Source: Nakamurella sp040546275 (GTDB lineage: Bacteria; Actinomycetota; Actinomycetes; Mycobacteriales; Nakamurellaceae). From it: DNA of 64,000 bases. Positions 34,164 through 42,110 of the stretch are shown here, in pieces. Within the stretch, counting starts at the first letter, position 1. Each line of letters opens with the position of its first letter. The position numbers were made by a program, and so were the translations under genes. The DNA lies in contig NZ_JBEPNO010000001.1 of assembly GCF_040546275.1 (NCBI RefSeq), positions 248,001 to 312,000 on the forward strand. Direction: 5' to 3'. The notes under the pieces are model-generated. The model was not told the DNA's origin. It saw nothing but the letters and a program-made list of their open reading frames with translations, and made no database searches.

Positions 34164-34664
34164 TCAGAGTGTGACGGCGCCGGCTCGATCGGCCAGCAGA
34201 TCGGACTCCGAAAATGCGGCGACGGATCCGGGAGCATGGACGACCAGGACCGGGCAGAGGGCGTGTGCGGCGCAAGCATTGCTCACCGATCCGAGCAGCA
34301 CTCCGGACAGCCCTGCGTGGCCACGACTACCCACCACCAACAGGCTGGCCTCGCGGCTCAGCGCGATGAGGCTGTCCGCCGGATCGCCCTCGACAGCGAC
34401 GATGTCGATCTCCGGCATGACGCCACCCCGGAATGCGGCAATGACGCAGTTGGACACGAGATCTTCGGCGAACTCCTCGGGATGCGCAGAGGCCGGCGGC
34501 AGTACGCCATGCCGAAACGGCTGCCATGCAGTGACACCGACCAGTCGATCTCCGGAGAGGCCGGCCAGCCGGCGCCCGACTCGCAGGGCCTCCAGCGAGG
34601 CCGGCGATCCATCAACCGCAACCATGACCCTGCCTGTCTTCACAATCTGGGTTTCCGTGGTCAT
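34164..34664 (-). CDS. Universal stress protein, single domain, ATP-binding type
   Basis: A 166-residue USP, GRVMVAVDGSPASLEALRVGRRLAG at the N terminus and an ATP loop GSRGHAGLSGVLLGSVSNACAAHALCPVLVVHAP. It is nearly the same length and motif set as the USP at 24798-25292, so the two are recent paralogues. GAGGAG precedes the ATG at 34664; the open frame to 34778 is not supported. It lies upstream of the Rv2004c-like kinase gene, the same neighbours as Rv2005c-Rv2004c in Mycobacterium. Confidence 0.92.
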   Translation of the reverse strand: MTTETQIVKTGRVMVAVDGSPASLEALRVGRRLAGLSGDRLVGVTAWQPFRHGVLPPASAHPEEFAEDLVSNCVIAAFRGGVMPEIDIVAVEGDPADSLIALSREASLLVVGSRGHAGLSGVLLGSVSNACAAHALCPVLVVHAPGSVAAFSESDLLADRAGAVTL

Positions 34665-35088
34665 CTGGTGCTCCTCTGGTGGAACCCGACCCGGAGGGTC
34701 GACTTCTGGTGGGTGGCGTCCTGCTCCCCAGCTTGGTCGCCGTCGACCGACCACCCAAGGATCGGACTGCTCCGCCATGCAGAGGCCAACGTCCCGGTGT
34801 TCGAGGACCGAGGTCTCGTCTTGCCGAGCGGCGGCGCTGTCACGGTGGAGGCTGGAGGTCGATGGCCCGCCGGCAAGGTCACTGTCCAGACAGCGAGAAA
34901 CTGTTCAGCCGAGGGGACAGCCTTAAGTCTGAGTAAAGAATGACGCTCCCTCCTGGTCCGATTACCAGCCACGTGTTTGACTGACAATGCTGCCGAGCGA
35001 CGACGAATCCGCGGTACCCAGATGTCCGCGTAGAAGGGAATGTCGCCGGGAGCGCTCAACGGTCAGCCCACTATTGCAGGAGGTTTTC
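34665..35088. other. 424-base divergent intergenic region
   Basis: No gene was seen on either strand. It contains a DosR-like dyad (34804-34817) and a relatively AT-rich stretch near 34920-34945, and ends with the AGGAGG ribosome site of the next gene. It must hold promoters for the USP (minus) and the small membrane protein (plus). Confidence 0.5.
34804..34817. promoter_or_regulatory. DevR/DosR-like box upstream of USP
   Basis: AGGAC-CGAG-GTCTC matches 8 of 10 arm positions, one mismatch in each arm, 140 bases before the USP start. Confidence 0.35.
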
Positions 35089-35523
35089 GTGGCAGATAGC
35101 GCATCCATGGATAATTCGTCGTTGGTGGAGGGTGGTTCATCTGTACGCCGTTCGCTGGCGATACGTGTAGCGGGCGCGTTGCTGTGTCTCGCGGTGTCGT
35201 ACGTACATCTGGTCGACCAATCCTTTTTCGCATTCGACAAAGGACCCACCTATGTTCTCGTCGGATACGCCATCCTGGAACTGGCGGGGATCGTCACGGG
35301 TGTGCTGCTCCTCGTGCGTCCGGCCCGATCGGTCTGGAGTGCAGGAGCCCTGGTGGCTGCTGGACCGATGATCGGGTACGTGTTGTCAAGGGGGCCAGGG
35401 CTCCCCGGCTATTCCGATGATCGCGGCAACTGGTCGGAGCAGTTGGGAGTGGCCAGCCTGGTCATCGAGGTGCTCCTGCTCGCCTTCGCGCTCGCCGCAA
35501 TGGGCCCGAGATCACGTCCTTGA
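35089..35523 (+). CDS. Small four-helix membrane protein of unknown function
   Basis: A 144-residue protein. After about 25 polar residues come four helices: IRVAGALLCLAVSYVHL, TYVLVGYAILELAGIVTGVLLL, SAGALVAAGPMIGYVL and LGVASLVIEVLLLAFALAAMG. The GTG at 35089 is chosen because AGGAGG lies 5 bases before it; an ATG follows 18 bases later. A His in the first helix (SYVHLVDQ) and the RGPGLPGYSDD loop are conspicuous. It lies alone between stress genes and a two-component system. Family not recognised. Confidence 0.75.
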   Translation: MADSASMDNSSLVEGGSSVRRSLAIRVAGALLCLAVSYVHLVDQSFFAFDKGPTYVLVGYAILELAGIVTGVLLLVRPARSVWSAGALVAAGPMIGYVLSRGPGLPGYSDDRGNWSEQLGVASLVIEVLLLAFALAAMGPRSRP

Positions 35524-35566
35524 TTCCCTCCCGGCCGGGTTTGGCGGGTACACACATGAGGCAGTT

Positions 35567-36964
35567 TCACGCATGATGCAGTGGGGCTCCGTCGGTTCGA
35601 GAACCGGGCGGGGAATGATGGACAGGTGCCGGCCAGGTCGTCACGATCTGCAGCCCGCCGGCAGGCGATTCCTCAGCCTTGGCTTCGCCGCCGGCGGTCC
35701 TGGCACTGTCACGGACCAGCGCCAGTCCGAGCCCGCTGCCACCCGGCACGGCCTGCGTGCCGCGCGTGAAACGCTCGAAGACGATTTCGCGCTCCTCGCT
35801 TGCGAGGCCCGGTCCATCGTCGGCGACGGTCAGCGTGACGGCCGCCGCTCCGTTCCGGGCAAGTCGCACCCCGACCCGACGGTTTGCGTAGCGAAGGGCA
35901 TTGCCGATCAACTCGTCGATCACCCGGTCCAACACCCCGATCGGCGCTTGGATCAGAAGCCCATCTGTCACGTCAGCATCCAGCTGGATGCTGTCTTCGT
36001 TCGCCGTCGTCTGCCAGGTGGCAACTCGGCCGCGAACGATGTCGGACGCCTGCACCGAGCTCGACGCCGGGCCGGAGTCACTGAGTGCAAGGGCAAGCAC
36101 CTGATCCAATCGGCGCGCGAGTCGATCGACCTCGGCGACGGCCGCGGCGGCGTTGTTTCGAACGGCCGGATCCTGGGTCAGATCTTCGATTGCCTCCAGC
36201 CGCAGACGGATTCCGGTGAGGGGAGTCCGCAGATGATGCGAGGCGTCGGCCGCGACCCGCTGTTGGCGGGTGACGAGTTCGTCGAGGTGCCCGGCTGTCG
36301 CGTTGAGGGCCGCCGCGACCTGACGGACCTCTGCGGGACCGTGGTCCTCATCTCCCCTGAGCGACAGGTTGGCGGGCAGTCGTCCCGCAACTCCGGCGAG
36401 TCGATGCAAGGGTGCGGCGAGTGAGCGCGCGAGCAACCAGGCCACCAGAGCAGCCGCGGAGATCACGCTCGCGATGAAGAGCGCCAACGAACGACCGGTC
36501 CGGGCCACCATGTCGTCGACCACATCCTCGGGGAGACTGAATCTGACCGCTGCCATCACCTCTCCATGTTGGAGGATCGGGGCAGCCACATATCGCAGAG
36601 TGCCTCCGAGGGTGATCGATGTTCTGGTGTCGGAGGCCAACTGGCCGGAAAGGGCACGGCGAATCTCCGGTCGGTCGAACACCCGGTCGAGGGCGCTCAG
36701 GTTCGAGTCCGCCGCGAGACTCAGGTCAGGGCGCACGATCACGATGCGGGCATTGGTTCTTGCGGCGTCGGTCGCCACAGTTCCGGCCCACAGCGCCTCC
36801 GACTGCATCGACAGCTGTGCTGAGGTGATGAGGGCGTCGAGTTGGAGTCTGGATACGAAGGCGGCGCGCTGATCTCGGTCGACCATGATGACCAGAGGTA
36901 CGGCAAGGGCGATCGCGACCGCGGCGGTCAGGGCCACGAGAGCGAGCACCAATCGCCGTGTCAT
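35567..36964 (-). CDS. Sensor histidine kinase (OmpR-type pair 2)
   Basis: A 465-residue kinase. The first helix is residues 5-27, followed by an extracytoplasmic sensor domain of about 140 residues, a second helix SLALFIASVISAAALVAWLLAR, a HAMP-like linker, H-box VAADASHHLRTPLTGIRLRLEAI, N-box DELIGNALRYAN, G1 DDGPGL and G2 GSGLGLALVRD. The ATG overlaps the regulator stop (ATGA). The sensor domain has no recognised motif. The C-terminal tail is polar. Confidence 0.9.
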   Translation of the reverse strand: MTRRLVLALVALTAAVAIALAVPLVIMVDRDQRAAFVSRLQLDALITSAQLSMQSEALWAGTVATDAARTNARIVIVRPDLSLAADSNLSALDRVFDRPEIRRALSGQLASDTRTSITLGGTLRYVAAPILQHGEVMAAVRFSLPEDVVDDMVARTGRSLALFIASVISAAALVAWLLARSLAAPLHRLAGVAGRLPANLSLRGDEDHGPAEVRQVAAALNATAGHLDELVTRQQRVAADASHHLRTPLTGIRLRLEAIEDLTQDPAVRNNAAAAVAEVDRLARRLDQVLALALSDSGPASSSVQASDIVRGRVATWQTTANEDSIQLDADVTDGLLIQAPIGVLDRVIDELIGNALRYANRRVGVRLARNGAAAVTLTVADDGPGLASEEREIVFERFTRGTQAVPGGSGLGLALVRDSARTAGGEAKAEESPAGGLQIVTTWPAPVHHSPPGSRTDGAPLHHA

Positions 36965-37614
36965 CGGTCATTCTCGACGAGCCGGTATCCGACCCCCCGA
37001 ACCGTCTCGATCAATTCCGGGGCGCCGAGTTTGCGGCGAATGACGGACACATGGACGTCCAACGACTTTCCGGAGCCGTGCCAGACCGGGTCCCAGACTC
37101 TGGAGAGCAACTCGTTGCGTGGTACGACCCTTCCAGGATGCTCGGCCAGCACTGCCAGCAGCTCGAATTCCTTTGCGGTGAGCTGCACCGTGGTTCCGTC
37201 GAGCGATGTCGTCCGACGAGTGCGATCAACCACGAGACGACCTGCTTCCAGGGGTGCCTCGATTCGCCTTCGCCGTGCGATCGCCCGTATGCGGGCGCTG
37301 ACCTCCCGCACGGAAAAGGGCTTGACGACGTAGTCGTCGGCGCCCAGTTCGAGCCCCACCACGCGATCGGTCTCGTCACCCCGTGCTGTGACCACGATCA
37401 CCGGGACGTCGCTTCGCTGCCGCAGGGTTTTCAACACATCGAGTCCGTCACCGTCCGGAAGACCCAGGTCGAGCAGCACCACGTCGACATGACCCGCAGC
37501 AGTGGGCACCTCCCCGGCGGTCCGGACGTGGGTGACGTCCAGTCCGTTGCGGCGCAAGCCTTCCAGCAGTGGCACGAACACGGCCGAGTCATCCTCCACG
37601 ACGAGCACCTTCAT
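36961..37614 (-). CDS. OmpR/PhoB-family response regulator (pair 2)
   Basis: A 217-residue regulator: receiver VLVVEDDSAVFVPLL, phosphorylation Asp in VVLLDLGLPDGDGLDV, VVTARGDETDRVVGLELGADDYVVKPF, then a winged helix with QLTAKEFELLAVLAEHPGRVV and SVIRRKLGAPELIETVRGVGYRL. GAGGAGGCTTCACTG precedes the ATG. It is divergent from the exported protein gene at 37658, so that gene may be a target. Confidence 0.92.
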   Translation of the reverse strand: MKVLVVEDDSAVFVPLLEGLRRNGLDVTHVRTAGEVPTAAGHVDVVLLDLGLPDGDGLDVLKTLRQRSDVPVIVVTARGDETDRVVGLELGADDYVVKPFSVREVSARIRAIARRRRIEAPLEAGRLVVDRTRRTTSLDGTTVQLTAKEFELLAVLAEHPGRVVPRNELLSRVWDPVWHGSGKSLDVHVSVIRRKLGAPELIETVRGVGYRLVENDR

Positions 37615-37657
37615 CAGTGAAGCCTCCTCCGCGTGCGGCGTAGGTACCATCATCCTC

Positions 37658-38206
37658 ATGTCATTGCGAGGACTGGCCACAAGCGTCCTGGTGGCCATCG
37701 TGTTCAGCGGGTGCGCTGTGACTGCCGTCGTCGCCATCGTTTCGGCCATGCCGGCGTCAAAGCCGCCACCGGAATCCCTGGTGATCGTGGTGCCGGTCTC
37801 CGTTCCCGCCCCCGCCCTGTCGTCGAGCGGATCCCGCGCGTTGCCGGCGACGCTCCCTCCCGTGCTGTCCGGAGCTCTATCTTCGGGACCTGTGCCCCGA
37901 AGTCCTCATCCCTCGGGATCTGCATCGTCGCAGCCTTCGGGGCAGCCGATGACCTCGAGATCGACCCGCATATCAGGGCCGTCGGCCGTGGTGCCCACCC
38001 AGCCCTCATCCGAACAGCCGGCCGGGACTCCGCCATCCACCCGTGCGCCGTCGGCACCCGAGCTGCCTGTTCCGACCGAAACGTCTGTGACCGTCACGTC
38101 GGCCCCGGCACTGACCACAGCGGTAGAGACCACGTCCGCCATCCGGGTCCGCACCACCGGGGATGATCGCGCGACGGTGAGCACGGGCAGCTCGGCAGAT
38201 GACTGA
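37658..38206 (+). CDS. Exported or anchored Ser/Pro/Thr-rich protein
   Basis: A 182-residue protein. A hydrophobic N-terminal helix (GLATSVLVAIVFSGCAVTAVVAIVSAM) contains a Cys but no clean lipobox. The remainder is a low-complexity Ser/Pro/Thr/Ala sequence with no domain. The start is only 43 bases from the response-regulator start, divergently, so they share a promoter region. Composition suggests an O-glycosylated surface protein or a spacer. Unrecognised otherwise. Confidence 0.55.
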   Translation: MSLRGLATSVLVAIVFSGCAVTAVVAIVSAMPASKPPPESLVIVVPVSVPAPALSSSGSRALPATLPPVLSGALSSGPVPRSPHPSGSASSQPSGQPMTSRSTRISGPSAVVPTQPSSEQPAGTPPSTRAPSAPELPVPTETSVTVTSAPALTTAVETTSAIRVRTTGDDRATVSTGSSADD

Positions 38207-38234
38207 ACCCGCTCGACCGACCTCTTGAAGAGCC

Positions 38235-38474
38235 TCACTCGATGCTGAGGCGCAGCGCCCGCCGCGGGCAACCGCGTTCCGCGCGCACCGCGGCTCTGCG
38301 GTCGGATCCTTCCAGGTCGGTCGACGGGATGACGGGATAGCCCCACGGGTCCAGGTGGATGATCCCGGCTGCAAGGTGTGCGCACATCCCGATGCCATCA
38401 CAGGCGACCGGATCGATGTGGAGTCTTGCCTTCTCAGCCCTGCCAAGGTTGTCTGCCGGGCGAGAGCCTCTCAT
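38235..38474 (-). CDS. Small single-cluster ferredoxin (operon B)
   Basis: A 79-residue ferredoxin with Cys25, Cys31 and Cys69-Pro (C-x5-C...CP) and a WGYPVIP segment that matches the operon A ferredoxin (EWGYPILP). The ATG overlaps the stop of the NuoF-like gene (ATGA). It is the last gene of operon B. Three Cys suggest a 3Fe-4S cluster. Confidence 0.85.
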   Translation of the reverse strand: MRGSRPADNLGRAEKARLHIDPVACDGIGMCAHLAAGIIHLDPWGYPVIPSTDLEGSDRRAAVRAERGCPRRALRLSIE

Positions 38475-39712
38475 CGTCCCTGCTCCTGTTGCAGGCAACG
38501 ACCGTAGCGGTGGTCGTTGATCTCGGCAGCGAATTCGCGGAGGGCGCTACGGATCATCCGCAAGGCGCCATCCGGTAATCGGCAGGCTCCCCGGCCGTCG
38601 ACAAGGGCCATCTTCTCGTGCAGGCGGTCGAGATCCCGCTGCCCCGCCCGTCGGCCGGCCAGTCGTGAAACGAGCTCCACCACTTCGGGAAGGCCGAATC
38701 GGCAGGGTCCACACTGACCTGCGCTCTGGTCGGCCAACCAGTGTGCGATCGACGCGGTCATCTCGAGCCCGCAGTCGAAACGCCCCAAGGCGATCAGGAC
38801 ACCGGCACCGAGAGATCGTCCAGCCTCCTTCAGTGCGTGCGGATCGACGGCCAGAAGCGCCAGCTCCGACCAACCCACCCATTCCCCGCCGTATCCACCG
38901 AGGAGAACTGCCTGCGGGACCGGGACTTTCGCTCTTTCGAAGAGCTCGGAAAACGTTTCGCCTGCAGGTACCTCGGCGACGAACCGGCGGTCCCCGTCAG
39001 TCACCGTGACCAGGGAGCTCGGTTCGAACGATCGCGATCCGGTGCGGGCCAGCAGGCCCAGCCTGGCCAGGGTCTCGACGTTGTGCACCAGGACCGGAGG
39101 CCCACCGGCCCACGGCTGCGCGGGGTTCATCGTGGTTCGGGGAAGCGGTGGACCGCCGTGAACCGCTCTGATGACCGCCGAAGACTCGCCGGCCAGATAG
39201 CGTTCCGGTGTCGTCACGATTTCCGGTGCCCTGGTCAAACCGCTCCGGCGCTCCGCGAGGGCCGAACGCAGACTCTGCAACGTGGCCCGCGCCTCGTCCG
39301 CCAGCCAGATGACGACCCGGTCGGCTCCGATCATGGATGCCGCGAGTTCAGCGCCGTCCAGGACCAGATGTGGCCTCAATTGGAGCAGGGCGGCGTCCTT
39401 GCCCGACGCGGGCTCACCTTCGCTTGCGTTGACCACCAGCGTCCAACCGCCGACATCGGCCTGCTGCGCAGCGCGCCACTTGGTAGCCACCGGGAAATGT
39501 GCCCCACCGCGGCCGGTGAGCGCGATCGCGCGCACCTGCTGATCGAGCCAGTTCGGCTCGAGGCCGGCCGTCACCACACCGAAGGCGGCCTCGTGTGCCG
39601 TGCGGTCCTGCCGGGGGACGCGTGTGTCTAATTTGTGCACGACCTGCGACGAACTGCCGATATCGATGAAGTCGGATCCGAGAAGAGCTCGGCCACGGGT
39701 GATTTCGGTCAT
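38471..39712 (-). CDS. NuoF-like NADH-binding flavo-iron-sulfur protein (operon B)
   Basis: A 413-residue paralogue of the protein at 2679-3983. Motifs are LTGRGGAHFPVATKWRAA (canonical GRGGAGFPTG with Gly to His), VVNASEGEPASGKDAALL and LVHNVETLARLGLL. The C-terminal cluster region reads QSAGQCGPCRFGLPE, where the first Cys of canonical SCGQCxPCR is Ala, plus a later GRGACRLPDG. The ATG overlaps the membrane gene stop, and its own stop overlaps the ferredoxin start. The substituted glycine-rich loop may alter NADH affinity. Confidence 0.82.
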   Translation of the reverse strand: MTEITRGRALLGSDFIDIGSSSQVVHKLDTRVPRQDRTAHEAAFGVVTAGLEPNWLDQQVRAIALTGRGGAHFPVATKWRAAQQADVGGWTLVVNASEGEPASGKDAALLQLRPHLVLDGAELAASMIGADRVVIWLADEARATLQSLRSALAERRSGLTRAPEIVTTPERYLAGESSAVIRAVHGGPPLPRTTMNPAQPWAGGPPVLVHNVETLARLGLLARTGSRSFEPSSLVTVTDGDRRFVAEVPAGETFSELFERAKVPVPQAVLLGGYGGEWVGWSELALLAVDPHALKEAGRSLGAGVLIALGRFDCGLEMTASIAHWLADQSAGQCGPCRFGLPEVVELVSRLAGRRAGQRDLDRLHEKMALVDGRGACRLPDGALRMIRSALREFAAEINDHRYGRCLQQEQGR

Positions 39713-40434
39713 CGCGAGACCACCTTTCCGGAAGTGCCCTCGATCGGAGTGCCGCTGGGCAGCGGCGCTCTCACGGTGGGCTTCGATGTTTCCGAACCGG
39801 GCCTCGGCCGACCGGCCGCGTACCGCCACCATGCGGCGGCGAGCACGGCGATGCCCATTGCCGCGTAGGCGGTTGTCCATCGACCGCTATCCGATCCGGC
39901 GAGAACGGCATGCACCCAGGCCGCGACCCACGAGAGTGCGGCGGCCCGGTGCAGGCCCCGCCACCATCGGATCCGCAACCGCCCCGCCAGCGCTGCCGAG
40001 AGTCCCGCCGCCGCGCCGGCCCAGAGCGAGATCACACCCAACGTGACGGGCAGTGGGCGATAGGCGGCTCCCATCGGGACCAGCGCGCCCATCCAGCCGA
40101 CCTTGGCGTACGGATCCAGAACCAGTACGACGACGTGCAGTGCGGTGAAGACGAGAGCGAAGACCGTGAGTGAAACGTGCAGGCGCAGTCTGGTGGTCGG
40201 GGAGAGCCCGCGAAGACCTGCCCGGCGAGGATGGGACAAGACCAGACCGGCCAAGGTGGCAACGGTCAGCAGGAGCAGTGCGGATGCGCCGGCTGCTCGG
40301 GCGACAAGCCACAGCGCCATTCTGTTGCCCTCGATGTGCTGCCAGGTGAAGCCGGTGAGCACTCCGCAAAATGCCGCCGACACTGCCACGATCCCGGCCC
40401 GCGCCGCCACACGTGCAGATTCACGAGCCGGCAT
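39709..40434 (-). CDS. Ferric-reductase-like/cytochrome-b-type membrane protein (operon B)
   Basis: A 241-residue membrane protein with about six to seven helices. Candidate haem ligands are His in LRLHVSLTVFALVFTALHVVVLVL and in RWWRGLHRAAALSWVAAWVHAVLAG, the same paired pattern as the operon A protein. The segment LDPYAKVGWMGALVPMGAAYRPLPVTLG resembles its YVDLNYWDVLIPFGAAWDPLWVGLG loop, which supports orthologous roles. It overlaps apbE by 14 bases and has an extra C-terminal polar tail of about 35 residues. Confidence 0.75.
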   Translation of the reverse strand: MPARESARVAARAGIVAVSAAFCGVLTGFTWQHIEGNRMALWLVARAAGASALLLLTVATLAGLVLSHPRRAGLRGLSPTTRLRLHVSLTVFALVFTALHVVVLVLDPYAKVGWMGALVPMGAAYRPLPVTLGVISLWAGAAAGLSAALAGRLRIRWWRGLHRAAALSWVAAWVHAVLAGSDSGRWTTAYAAMGIAVLAAAWWRYAAGRPRPGSETSKPTVRAPLPSGTPIEGTSGKVVSR

Positions 40435-41413
40435 CGGACACCTGCCAGAGCACGGACGGGGCAGCCGCAGGGCTGACCCCGATCCGACCGGACAACTCGA
40501 CCCAGATGGCGGCCAACGCCCGAGATTCGGCCAGGCCGAGGATCTCTACTGCCCCCGCGACGAACAGGGACTTGCTCCAGACCTCGGCCCAGGCCGGATC
40601 CTCGTGGATGACCGTGACGGCGGCCAGCTTCGACGCCGCCGGTCCGCCGCTCCGTGGGTCGATGAGATGGTGGACTTCTCGATCCCCCACCTTCCAATGT
40701 CGCAGGCGTACCGACGATGTGGCGACCGCCCGATCCGAAGTGTCCACGACCGCAATCGGTTCTCGATGTGCTGCTTGCCCGGTGATCAGAGGGTTCTCGA
40801 TCGCGGCGCGCCATCCGGCTCCTTCCGGGCCGGATCCCCTGGTGGCCAGATCGCCGCCGGCCTCGACGAGCGCAGCGGTGCCGACGCACCGTAGAGCAGA
40901 GATTGCCCAACGCACCGCCAGTCCTTTTCCGATCCCGCCCAGATCGATCCGCTTCGGCCCCAGGCGAACCGATCCGGTCGCCTCCCGGAAGCGAGGCTGC
41001 CAGCGATGCACTGCCGTGTCGGACCTCGGTGGTCCAGTGGGGCCGCTGATCTGGACATCCCCGGTATCGAAGGCCAAGGACCTGTCGTAGCCCATTGATT
41101 CGAGCGTCCTCAGCACCCTCGGGTCGAACAGTCCGCCCGTGACGCAATAGGCGTCGTAGGCCTCGAGAATGGCGTCGAAGCATCGCTGAGGGACCGCATG
41201 GTATTGACGTGGTGCACTGTTTGCCCTCATCAATGGGCTGGCCGGATCGAACCTGGTGCAGGAAGACTCCGTGTCACGGAAGATCTCCTCCACGACCCTG
41301 AATGCGTCGGCGGCTTCCTGGGGTCCGGCTCCGACCAACTGCACTGTGACCTGGCACGCCATGGCCCGGAAGCGGTGGAAGTCGGTTCTCTGCTGCATGA
41401 CGAGGTCAGCCAC
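40421..41413 (-). CDS. apbE: ApbE-family FAD:protein FMN transferase (operon B)
   Basis: A 330-residue ApbE paralogue. Landmarks are SSCTRFDPASPLMRANS near residue 50, FDPRVLRTLESMGYDRS, KRIDLGGIGKGLAVRWAISAL (family GGIAKGYA), ALVEAGGDLATRG and HHLIDPRSGGPA. The GTG at 41413 overlaps the preceding gene by 8 bases; an ATG at 41398 is an alternative. As in operon A, it is immediately downstream of exported Ala/Pro-rich proteins that could be its substrates. Confidence 0.87.
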   Translation of the reverse strand: MADLVMQQRTDFHRFRAMACQVTVQLVGAGPQEAADAFRVVEEIFRDTESSCTRFDPASPLMRANSAPRQYHAVPQRCFDAILEAYDAYCVTGGLFDPRVLRTLESMGYDRSLAFDTGDVQISGPTGPPRSDTAVHRWQPRFREATGSVRLGPKRIDLGGIGKGLAVRWAISALRCVGTAALVEAGGDLATRGSGPEGAGWRAAIENPLITGQAAHREPIAVVDTSDRAVATSSVRLRHWKVGDREVHHLIDPRSGGPAASKLAAVTVIHEDPAWAEVWSKSLFVAGAVEILGLAESRALAAIWVELSGRIGVSPAAAPSVLWQVSDAGS

Positions 41414-42110
41414 CCGATGCTCCCGACTTGGTATGAACGGCAGGGGCGGGAGCGGGGGCCGGCGCAGCGGCGGGTGCAGGTGCAGGTGCAGGTGCAGGTG
41501 CGGGTGCGGGGGCGGGTGCCGGTGCGGGTGCGGGTGCAGGGGCAGGTGCGGGTGCGGGTGCGGGTGCAGGTGCGGGTGCAGCGGCCGGGGCCTGGACTGC
41601 CGGCGCGGAGGAGGCCTGGACGCTCGGCGCCGACGGGGAGTTCGCCTGCACCGAGTCGGGAACCGTCGTGGGACCTGGTGTGGATAATCCTGCAGTCGCG
41701 ATTGGCGCGGCTGCTTTCACCGCTGCCGCTGCCGCCTCTGCTTTCGCTTTCGCTTTCGCTTTCGCAACGGCTACCTTGTGCGCCGCCACCGCTTTTCCAA
41801 TGGCCTCGCGAGACCTCTTCGTATCCTGATCCCACTGCTGCACCTGCTCTTCGGTGTGGACCAGCAATTTGTCCAGCCGGGCAAGCCGGGCAGCCATCGC
41901 AGCGTCGGTCGCGCTCCCGGAGCTCGACCGGCCGGCTGGCGACACCGCGGCCACGACGGACACCGGCGGCGTCGATCGAGGTGGCGCAGCTGCGGCTCTC
42001 GGATCGTGGGCGTTGACCCACAGGGTCGCACCCGCAAGGAAGGCCAGCGACGCTGGTGCGACCACTGCCATCGGCCCCCAGGTGGGCCGCCGTGCTCTGC
42101 TCTCAGTCAT
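41406..42110 (-). CDS. Exported Ala/Pro-rich protein with long (AP)n tract (operon B)
   Basis: A 234-residue protein. The N-terminal anchor is VVAPASLAFLAGATLWV, followed by a short predicted coiled coil (LARLDKLLVHTEEQVQQWDQDTKRSREAIGKAV), a KAKAKAKAEAAAAAVKAAAP stretch, and a rigid Ala-Pro dipeptide tract of about 45 residues. It ends VHTKSGASGG, with an SGAS that resembles an ApbE target motif. The AP tract should project the C terminus away from the membrane. It is sandwiched between another exported protein gene and apbE with 8-base overlaps at both ends. Function unrecognised. Confidence 0.65.
   Translation of the reverse strand: MTESRARRPTWGPMAVVAPASLAFLAGATLWVNAHDPRAAAAPPRSTPPVSVVAAVSPAGRSSSGSATDAAMAARLARLDKLLVHTEEQVQQWDQDTKRSREAIGKAVAAHKVAVAKAKAKAKAEAAAAAVKAAAPIATAGLSTPGPTTVPDSVQANSPSAPSVQASSAPAVQAPAAAPAPAPAPAPAPAPAPAPAPAPAPAPAPAPAPAPAPAAAPAPAPAPAVHTKSGASGG
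41468..41590. repeat. GGTGCA/GGTGCG hexanucleotide array encoding the Ala-Pro tract
   Basis: About twenty hexamers GGTGCR (minus strand YGCACC) with few interruptions encode the APAPAP stretch. Such a simple repeat is prone to slippage in steps of two residues, so tract length probably varies between strains. Confidence 0.85.
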
